Source: Cheilinus undulatus
Taxonomy: Eukaryota > Chordata > Actinopteri > Labriformes > Labridae
Assembly: GCF_018320785.1 (NCBI RefSeq)
Contig: NC_054878.1
Coordinates: forward strand, 47,332,061 to 47,396,060
Length of the DNA: 64,000 nt
Direction of reading: 5' to 3'
Both the position numbers and the translations under genes were made by a program. Below, one piece after another: positions 58,501 to 64,000 of the stretch. The notes beneath the pieces are model-generated. The model saw nothing but the letters and a program-made list of their open reading frames with translations, was not told where the DNA came from and made no database searches. Within the stretch, counting starts at the first letter, position 1; each line of letters starts with the position of its first letter.

Positions 58501-61500
58501 GTGGACTCTGGACTCGATAAAGACCAGAGATGAGATGGTGAGTTTTATTCCAGGAGTGACTGTCTGCAGTAAAGAGGCAGAACCTTTTCCCAGAGGACTC
58601 ATCAAAACAAACAACCTTTTCTTTTTAATAATAAAACCTGCCTGTGATGAAAGAGAAATAAAAATCCTGATCTAAAAGGTTAATGTGTGAAGGAGGACTC
58701 ACTGAAGCTGTCGGTAAAGGTCGGGTTACCTGTACAGGGCGGTGTAGTATCGGTCAGAGATGCTCTGCTGGGAGTCCATGACCTGAAACAGGAGCATGAG
58801 CGCCTGCACCGCTGTGTTGAACTTCACCAGGTGAACCACTTTGAACAGCGTGTCCATCTGCTCCTTCACCTTCTCGTCCCCGGAGCCAGCGTAGGGATAC
58901 GCCCGGTTTACGCCTGACAGCAGCGCGCTCAGCATCTTTGACTCAATGTCCTTCTTCTTGACACAGGCACGGAAGAAGGAGAAGTAGATGGTGATGAGTT
59001 TGGCGGCGAGGTCGGCCTCGCCGTGGCTCAGCATCACCTGGCTGAGGAAGCAGACGGCGTAGTACTGCGCCTTTGCGCTGATGTTGGGTCGGAACATGAG
59101 GCGCTCCACCTCGCAGCACACCACCGCCTTCATGTTGGGGTGTTTGTGCAGCAGCGTCTCCAGCAGGTATGACGCTTTGGCTGCCGTCTTGTACTCGGGG
59201 TCTCCCAGCTTGTTGACCACCTGGATGAGCAACGCCCTTTCCTGCTCTGGGCGGTTGCACAGCATCTCGTGGGCCGTGGCGAGAGCCTTGGCCTTGGTGG
59301 CCGCCACCGTGTCATGAGCCACTGTATCCAGAGCCTCCACGAATTCGGCCACATGATGCTTCAGCAGGTGTTCAAAGTACCAGAGGACAAGGCGGCGGTC
59401 TCGAGTGTCCCTGTTCCCACTGGCCTTCTCCTCCAGCTGGTCAAATGGGTGCTGAGCAAAGGGGCGGAGCTTCCTGTGCTCAGGCAGCAGGTCAGACAGC
59501 AGCAGCTCTCGCAGCGTGTCCAATGCCATCAGACCCATCCGCCGGCTGCCCTTCTTCTTCACCATAGCGACCAGATTCTCCACATGTTCCAGCGTGTGCA
59601 CCGGGGCATCCTGGATCAGAACCGTCATGGCCGCCATCCTGTCAGCCAGCACGCCAGAGGAGACGACCGTCTTCATCCAGTTGGAGTTAGCTCCTTTCTG
59701 CAGGATCTTCTTGCTCTTGTACAGATCCACCTCCGCCTCGTAGAGGCGCTGGGCCAGTGTTTTGTACTGAGACACCACAGAGGGGTCCTGTGGGGTCGCC
59801 GAGCCCTCGGCGCTGTACTCCAGGTCGAACCACTTCCCTCCAGGTTTGATGAGCAGGTTCGGTCTCTGCTGAAACTCAAACACATTCACGTTCTGCTTCG
59901 CCTTTTTCCCCGCGGCGGTCTGAGCATCTTTTATCTTCTTCTTCTTCAGTTGTTCCTCCACTTCCTGTTTGTTTTTAACCATCTGCTGGGAGCTCGTTGT
60001 TTGCTCCTCTGCTGACTCGTTCTTGGGTTTTGTTTTCTTACTTTTCGTCTCATCTGCATCACCGCCCTCCAGTTTGTCTGGGATGACCTGCAGTTCTGAG
60101 AACGCTCTGATGCCGAGTTTGGTGATGAATTTCTCCAGCTCGCCCTCCTCCAGGTCATCTATCGCTCCTTTCTTCCCCCCATCCACCAGCTCATTGGAGT
60201 CATCGATTCCAGCAAGCAGAACATAGTCAGCCTGGAGAGAGACGGGAAGGAAGCGGCTAAATCAGTCAGGGATTTATAGTTGTTATGCTACACGGAGCTG
60301 CTGTGGAAAGACGATAGTAACCCCATAACCATTTTCACTGAGTAGCTCACTGACAGAAAGAGCTGAATTATTAACAGACAGTTATTAATCTTCATGTTTT
60401 GGTTATCTGATTATATTTACTGTATAATGCAATCTCAGTTAGAGTTGTGTTTCTCACGATTATTGTGGTTACTATAATCATTATGAATGCAACTTCAGTT
60501 TTAACCAGTCAATGTTAAAGGTTCCATATATAGGATATAAAGAGTATTATTTGTATGTATAAAGATGCAAACAGGTCTGCCCATCAGGAAGCTCCTGTTC
60601 TGGGATTTATTAAACATCATGTGAGGTTTTAAAGTTAGCATTTTTGCTGGAAAACTTATTTTTTGTCAAATACTTTTTTCTTAATTACTACCAAAAATTG
60701 ACACTAAATATAAACTGGTTAAATGACTTCAATCTGAACTCTCTTCAAAGTTAGAGAATCATAACAAATCATGATAAAATGGTATCATGAACCTAGTACA
60801 CAGATCATCAACTGGTGGCCCGGGGGCCACATCAGGCCTCCCAAAGCTTCCTGTCCGGCCCCCGAAAGATCATTCAATTCAGAAAATACGATTTTAAGAG
60901 TATCCTTTTGCTTTAAATATCTGCAGCTGTTAAATCCATCCCAATTAAAATTAAAATAGTTTCAGAATGACTAACCATTTGATCTGTTTTTATAGAAATT
61001 TACTGAAAAAAATAGTAGATATTTATAAAATGGTTAAGGTTGGCAGAAGTGTTGCAAAAATTGGCAGAAAAAAGTTGTGAAAAGAGGCTAAAATGTGTCA
61101 AAAAATGGTAAAGGAGGAAAAAGGGGCAAAATGTATCAAAAATTGGGTACAAATGACAAAAAAATAGTGCAAGAAAGTAAAGAAAAGGGGTTAAAAAGCG
61201 GCAAACATTGGAGAAAAGTGGCAAAAGTGGATTATAGAGCGGCATAAAGGGGATAAAACATGCAGAAAAAGTGGTTTAAAGGGGGTTAAAATCTTTCAAA
61301 AATTGGGTTAATGAGGCAAAAAGTATCGACAATGGGTTAAAAGTGGGAAAAATGGTTTTAAAATTGCAAAAATTGTTGAAAAAAAAGTAATAAAAGGGGT
61401 TAAAAAGTGGCAAAAATAGAAGACAAGAGTGGCACAAAAAGGATAAAACATGTAGGAAACGTGGTTTAAAAGGGGTTTAAATCATGCAGAAATTTGTTTA

Positions 61501-62410
61501 AAGAGGCCAAAAGTATCAACAAGGGGTTAAAAGTGTCAAAATGGGTTAATATTGGTGCTAAATGACAATTAGGGAGGGCCCATTCTCTGTGATTTTCAGG
61601 GGTCCGGCCAATCCTGTAGTCAGGCCTGCTGCATTCTAGATAATAGGGATAGATCTCACTGGTAATGACTAAAAATGTCCTGTAGTTTAAAGGAAAATAC
61701 AAATACTACTGCAGTAACATTTCAATCAGACCAAAATGTTCATTTAATTTTTGTGTGTTTGAAAATCCGGCCCCCAGAGTTTCTGTTGAGACTAGATCTG
61801 GCCCTGGTGCAGATGGACTTGATGAGCCCTGCTCTAGTATCTTGATGCTTTTCTTACTGTGAATAAATTTACCTTAAAATTGCATCTCTTAGAAATAAGC
61901 ATCTGCCTTTCGTTACGTGGCTTCGGATATTTCACTAATAAGAAGAAAATAAGAATAAGAAAATTGACATTTGGCTAAGGTCATCTGCAGTCCTCGTTCA
62001 GCTTTTAAATATTAGAAAAAATAGTTCACTTACAGTCACAGTGAATGACATTTAAAGATAATCTTATTTTTATTACACATTTACTCAACACTTCTGTCAA
62101 AGACGAGTCGCTACATGTCTGAGAGAGCGGTTTTAACATGCTAACCAGCGTTTATTAAGTAGAAACCTGTAACTGAGCAGTAGTCATGGTTTTTATCTAA
62201 TATTCTCACCTGAGTTCCTCCCAGCCGTAACACCTCTTCTAAACTGAACTCTTCTTCGTCTTTCTTGGCTTTGTCTTCACCTCCACCCGTGTCTGGATCT
62301 TCATCCTCCTCTCCTCCGCTGTTTTCAGCCTCCATGTCGTTCTCTGCATACTGAAATGTCACTTTCTTAGCGCTTTTGGTCTTTTTACGGTGCTTGTTTT
62401 TCGCTGCCAT
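45409..62410 (-). CDS. cebpz: Cebpz, CBF/Noc1 (Mak21) ribosome-biogenesis factor (1,098 aa, 17 coding exons)
   Basis: Exons (high-low): 62410-62210, 60231-58730, 58184-57953, 57104-56930, 56324-56236, 54555-54502, 54379-54277, 54094-54035, 53119-53053, 52940-52834, 52229-52169, 49748-49540, 47983-47948, 46721-46626, 46542-46478, 46397-46316, 45566-45409. Phases agree at every junction. The N-terminus is Lys-rich, then SLEEVLRLGGT at the exon 1/2 border. Exon 2 (about 68-568) holds the helical-repeat body. The CBF domain runs from about 530 (QVMDSQQSISDRYYTALYR) through LLYKSLKADIVLRRVKAF (about 587-605), SWVHHQNLE, YSGDPLQDFTL and RFLDRFVFRNP. An acidic tail has a 10-Asp run (943-952), and the C-terminus is basic (LKWEAQRDDWIHDRDAK...). 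The family acts in nucleolar 60S assembly (yeast Noc1/Mak21); human CEBPZ, of similar length, was also described as a CCAAT-binding activator. Oddity: the exon 4 donor must be the weak GAAG|GTCGGT to keep frame, although GTGAGA lies 4 bases on. The introns hold many transposons. Confidence 0.97.
46161..46166 (+). terminator. Candidate distal cebpzos poly(A) signal
   Basis: First AATAAA on the plus strand after the cebpzos stop, about 810 bases downstream. Using it would make the cebpzos 3' UTR run antisense through the last cebpz exon. Confidence 0.25.
46753..47059. mobile_element. Short TTAA-flanked element (Kolobok/piggyBac-like) in cebpz intron
   Basis: Ends AGGTCATATATTATAC and AAATATGTGACCT, flanked by TTAA on both sides (46,749-46,752 and 47,060-47,063). 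The interior includes 'cctgagaggggcggagtcag' and 'cagctggttctgagcagggc'. A second copy is at 54.6-56.1 kb. No transposase; superfamily inferred from the TTAA duplication. Confidence 0.7.
48236..49294 (+). mobile_element. Tc1/IS630-like transposon with AGGTGCATCT ends, dead transposase
   Basis: Ends CAGGTGCATCTAAAATATCT and TATTGGGATGCACCAG are inverted repeats, with 'atcatgaaaaagtt' and 'actttagcatgatattct' just inside. Within, one frame reads FKKSGELHKDWTETGVSG and another WSDLNPIEDLWK, the hallmark of the Tc1-like DDE catalytic region, with multiple frameshifts and stops. In the cebpz intron between exons 13 and 12. A reversed fragment of the same family lies at 58.3-58.5 kb. Confidence 0.75.
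49544..49573 (-). repeat. In-frame (GAT)10 run encoding ten Asp in cebpz
   Basis: Ten uninterrupted GAT codons on the minus strand within exon 12 (residues 943-952). A pure triplet run is prone to length change, so allele variation in the acidic tail is likely. Confidence 0.95.
51151..51232. repeat. (AAT)n and (CT)n microsatellites
   Basis: About eight AAT units at 51,151-51,175 and about eleven CT units at 51,210-51,232, the latter at the tail of the SINE. Confidence 0.95.
51233..51369 (-). mobile_element. tRNA-derived SINE
   Basis: Read on the minus strand: A-box-like GGTTTAGTGGCA, then B-box GGGTTCAAGTCC about 30 bases later (consensus GGTTCGANTCC, one mismatch), then the tail 'ttgctgcatgtctctccctg' and AAAAAAGGCACAAAATGCCC. 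This architecture is that of a common fish tRNA-SINE. Confidence 0.65.
51370..52006 (-). mobile_element. Family B copy, right end truncated
   Basis: Begins CAGTGTTACTCAACCTTGGT. GGCAAAAATGGG-type filler follows, with one clear block core near 51,627 (GTGTCATTTAATTGAAAAGG). It stops at 'gcggctctagag', lacking the final GAGTATCACTG, where a CAGGGGTGTTAAACTCAAGG end begins. Confidence 0.75.
52007..52116 (+). mobile_element. hAT-like end, CAGGGGTGTTAAACTC type (fragment)
   Basis: CAGGGGTGTTAAACTCAAGG followed by GGCCCGGGGGCC-like sequence, the same end type as the element at 19.5 kb. Only about 110 bases remain before the outer element's right end. Confidence 0.65.
53238..53950 (-). mobile_element. 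Family B hAT-like element, 3 internal blocks (713 bp)
   Basis: Ends CAGTTTTACTCAACCCAGCT and GCATTGAGTATCACTG. A perfect 8-bp target-site duplication TGCTAGCA flanks it (53,230-53,237 and 53,951-53,958). Block cores near 53,530, 53,643 and 53,768. In the cebpz intron between exons 9 and 8. Confidence 0.94.
54625..56143. mobile_element. TTAA-type element copy split by a nested insertion
   Basis: 54,634-54,683 and 55,921-56,143 together match the element at 46.75-47.06 kb ('agttccgccctcctctc', then 'cctgagaggggcggagtcag' through 'aaatatgtcccctttat'). The left end is missing. The two halves are separated by the insertion described next. Confidence 0.75.
54684..55912. mobile_element. 1,229-bp element with CATAGATAT ends and 8-bp duplication AAGAGAGC
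   Basis: Inserted in the preceding element. Perfect target-site duplication AAGAGAGC (54,676-54,683 and 55,913-55,920). Imperfect inverted ends CATAGATATCTATAGAACAC and, in reverse, CATAGATATATATAGAAGAG. Internal phrases 'cggcggccatcttggcgg' near the left, and 'atagaatagaatagacttta', itself a dispersed-repeat phrase, near 55,263. No transposase readable. The 8-bp duplication fits hAT or P-like superfamilies. Confidence 0.85.
57238..57731. mobile_element. TAGGGCTGGGCAATTAA-type hAT-like element (494 bp)
   Basis: Ends TAGGGCTGGGCAATTAATTT and AAATTGCTCAGCCCTA. Flanking CTTTCAAT and CTTTAAAT match at 7 of 8. No coding capacity. In the cebpz intron between exons 4 and 3. Confidence 0.88.
58289..58545 (-). 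mobile_element. Fragment of the AGGTGCATCT Tc1-like transposon (reverse)
   Basis: On the minus strand it matches the middle of the element at 48.2-49.3 kb (shared phrases 'agagtccac', 'ctaccaggagattttagagc' versus 'ctaccgggagattttagagc', 'ccagaactaccagaaactgg', 'gaggatctctggaagatgag'). No ends present. In the cebpz intron between exons 3 and 2. Confidence 0.75.
60801..61831 (+). mobile_element. Family A hAT-like element, copy 5 (1,031 bp)
   Basis: Starts CAGATCATCAACTGGTGGCC, ends 'gatggacttgatgagccctg'. CTAGTA-containing flanks (ACCTAGTA / CTCTAGTA) may be a worn target-site duplication. Collinear with copies 1 and 3. Lies in cebpz intron 1. Confidence 0.87.
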
Positions 62411-62500
62411 GCTTGCTACAGCATGAGGAGGAGATGTAACCCGGAAACGATGGTGACGTCATTACAGCGTTTCCGATTGCAATGAAAAAGACAAAATAAT
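62411..62500 (-). promoter_or_regulatory. cebpz proximal promoter / 5' UTR
   Basis: Perfect palindromic CRE TGACGTCA at 62,454-62,461 and ETS-type CCGGAA at 62,441-62,446 (plus strand), 31-51 bases upstream of the cebpz ATG. No TATA box. This is typical of a housekeeping promoter; the transcription start is not determined. Confidence 0.55.
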
Positions 62501-62534
62501 AATTTAATTTTCTTTATTTTTAATTTAGATCATA

Positions 62535-62761
62535 CGGTGGCGTATTGCATTCACTTGAAAATAAAAAATCCTCCTGTTTTAAGACATAACTATCTCATAA
62601 AAACAGGAAAATCAAAAATGAATAAATTCCTGTTTTTATGAGTTACTATCCCGTAATAACAAGAAATTCAAAAATCAATGAAAAATCCTGTTTTATGAGA
62701 TGGTTACGTTGTAAAAACAGGATTTTTTTTTTTATTTTCAAGTGAATGCAATACGCCACCG
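62535..62761. mobile_element. Palindromic MITE with TA duplication (227 bp)
   Basis: Ends CGGTGGCGTATTGCATTCAC and its exact reverse complement, flanked by TA (62,533-62,534 and 62,762-62,763). The inverted repeats extend about 40 bases (through TTGAAAATAAAAAATCCT, with an indel in the T-run). Internal CCTGTTTT...AAAACAGG pairs form further nested inverted repeats, so the whole element could fold into a long hairpin. TA suggests Tc1/mariner mobilisation. It lies 125 bases upstream of the cebpz start codon. Confidence 0.85.
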
Positions 62762-62763
62762 TA

Positions 62764-63149
62764 AAGATCTCATATCGACTTTTCAATTACTTTAGTTCAA
62801 AATCAATTCATAAAGTTACACATTTTAATCATTTATTTATTTAATATTCAGACTCATGCACTTTTTTCAAAAACAGATCAAAAGAATAAAAGAAATGAAA
62901 ATTTTGCAAATTAGAGGAAAAAGAGAAAAGAGTAAGAAGTTCCAGACTAAAAGTACGTTCAGATTTATAACAACATTTACACGGTCGGGTTAATAGAAAT
63001 ATTTTACTTCATACACTTTGACAATTATTTCTTAAACTGAATATGGGTTTTATTATTTAACACGCCAAATGAGAGCTAAAAAACCGAAGCATTAGGAATC
63101 AGACTGGTTTTATATGAATTTTTAAAAACGAAAGCGGCAGTTTTATTGT
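62764..63149. other. Intergenic between cebpz and ndufaf7
   Basis: AT-rich; no motif beyond background recognised. Confidence 0.3.
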
Positions 63150-63528
63150 GAAATGTTACCCGGAAGTCGTATTTACTCGACGCTCAACACCGTTTGCTTT
63201 AACTGTGAGATGCTTAACCGGTGCTCTGTTGCTTTAACCTTGCGTGATACATAGACTAGAATAGATGCATGTGTATTTTAATCACCTATACCTACAGCTA
63301 ATTAAAAACTTACAGCAGTTTCTTCCCGTTCATTCGCTTAAACGTACTTTCAGCTAAGGTGGCTAATGCTAACCAGTTAGCCACCATCCTGTTAGCAGAG
63401 AGACAGTGGATCAGACAGGAGGTCCATGTGGTTAAAGAGTTTGTTTTATTTACGGTGACACTTGTCTTACCGTTTAATGAAGATTTATAAAGAAACTCGC
63501 TTGTATATGTAAGGAAAATCCCCACAGA
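63150..63528 (+). promoter_or_regulatory. Putative ndufaf7 promoter and 5' UTR
   Basis: An ETS/GABP-type ACCCGGAAGT at 63,158-63,167 lies about 360 bases upstream of the proposed ATG. The intervening sequence is AT-rich and has no TATA box. The start of transcription is unknown, and a 5' UTR intron is possible since ACAG precedes the ATG. Confidence 0.35.
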
Positions 63529-63604
63529 ATGAGGGCCTTTTTTAGTGCTAAAACTCAGCAGTTAATCAGCAGAGTCTTCATTCATCCTGTCAGTCCAGCA
63601 GCAG
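63529..63604 (+). CDS. ndufaf7: Probable ndufaf7 first coding exon (partial gene)
   Basis: ATG at 63,529 opens 25 codons plus one base and ends at a strong donor (GCAG|GTAAGT). The peptide begins MRAFFSAKTQQLISRVFIHP: Arg/Lys and hydrophobic residues, no acidic residue, as expected of a mitochondrial presequence. The call depends on context: in vertebrates NDUFAF7 lies head to head with CEBPZ. NDUFAF7 is a mitochondrial SAM-dependent methyltransferase that modifies an arginine of NDUFS2 during early complex I assembly. The remaining exons would lie beyond the window, so the catalytic domain cannot be checked. Presequences diverge quickly, and the residues alone do not prove identity. Confidence 0.6.
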
Positions 63605-64000
63605 GTAAGTTCACTGACTCTCATTGAGATTTTGATTTACATAATTTACTTCAGATTCCTCCTGTCAGGTATGTTTAACCGTGCACAACAAACTTAGAAG
63701 AATACATCAAAGAGTTTCCAAGTTACATAAGCTACTTCATACTTGAAAACATCACATTTTAAGTATTTTTTCAGTGATCTTACTGATATTTTACTTAGTT
63801 TAACTATTACTTTGCATAAAATGTGATCAGCGTTAGTCCGTAATAGATTTATCTTTAGTTATTGAACCATCACAGTATTATAGGTCACGAGATGAACCCA
63901 TACAACACAACTCACAGTTAGATTTAAGATTCTTTATCAAAACATTAAATCAGATTACAAGTCATGTTTGCTGAAGCAAGCCAGTCTGAATTTAACTGAC
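63605..64000 (+). other. Start of the first ndufaf7 intron
   Basis: AT-rich; no further exon or repeat recognised before the window ends. Confidence 0.4.

Noticed and set aside
59269-60015. 248-codon plus-strand open frame
   Set aside because: Exact antisense of cebpz exon 2, whose minus-strand protein is clearly the real one.

Overview
This is a window of a teleost (ray-finned fish, probably percomorph) nuclear genome. Genes are split into exons with GT-AG introns, the sequence is AT-rich, hAT-like and Tc1-like non-autonomous DNA transposons are very dense, and gene content and order fit a vertebrate. No prokaryotic signal was seen.

Layout. Positions 1-24,492 hold no gene I can firmly support. 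This is a repeat-loaded flank with two 23-bp minisatellites in opposite orientation (8.3-9.9 kb and 17.1-18.3 kb), a 20-bp array (11.4-12.8 kb), several complete hAT-like elements with target-site duplications, a dead non-LTR retrotransposon piece, and a unique GC-richer block (about 15.7-16.6 kb) that could be regulatory. Positions 24,493-32,787 (minus strand) are a FoxA-family forkhead gene of 385 codons: two coding exons around a 7.1-kb intron holding more transposons. Positions 33-40 kb are again mobile-element territory.

From 40 kb to the right edge lies a compact housekeeping cluster known in vertebrates: cebpzos (+), cebpz (-) and the first exon of a probable ndufaf7 (+). The first two converge tail to tail and the last two diverge head to head. 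I traced cebpz through 17 coding exons (1,098 codons) and cebpzos through 3 coding exons (81 codons), with reading phase consistent at every junction. Cebpz is a Noc1/Mak21-type 60S ribosome-assembly factor; Cebpzos is a small membrane protein reported as mitochondrial; Ndufaf7 is a mitochondrial complex I assembly methyltransferase. The cluster therefore links ribosome and mitochondrial biogenesis, and ETS and CRE motifs sit at its promoters.

The most unusual material is in the repeats. (1) The 23-bp minisatellites appear to have grown out of a 23-bp segment inside a dispersed ~1-kb element present in five copies here. (2) A second family (ends CAGTG(A/T)TACTCAAC) carries an internal block whose copy number (2 to 5) tracks element length (575 to 1,034 bp). 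(3) Several different families share the same degenerate GGCAAAAATGGG filler. (4) Several nested insertions have readable target-site duplications. For the genes, the forkhead gene's position beside cebpz/ndufaf7, plus some residues, suggests it is the fourth FoxA ohnolog (foxA4-like), absent from mammals.
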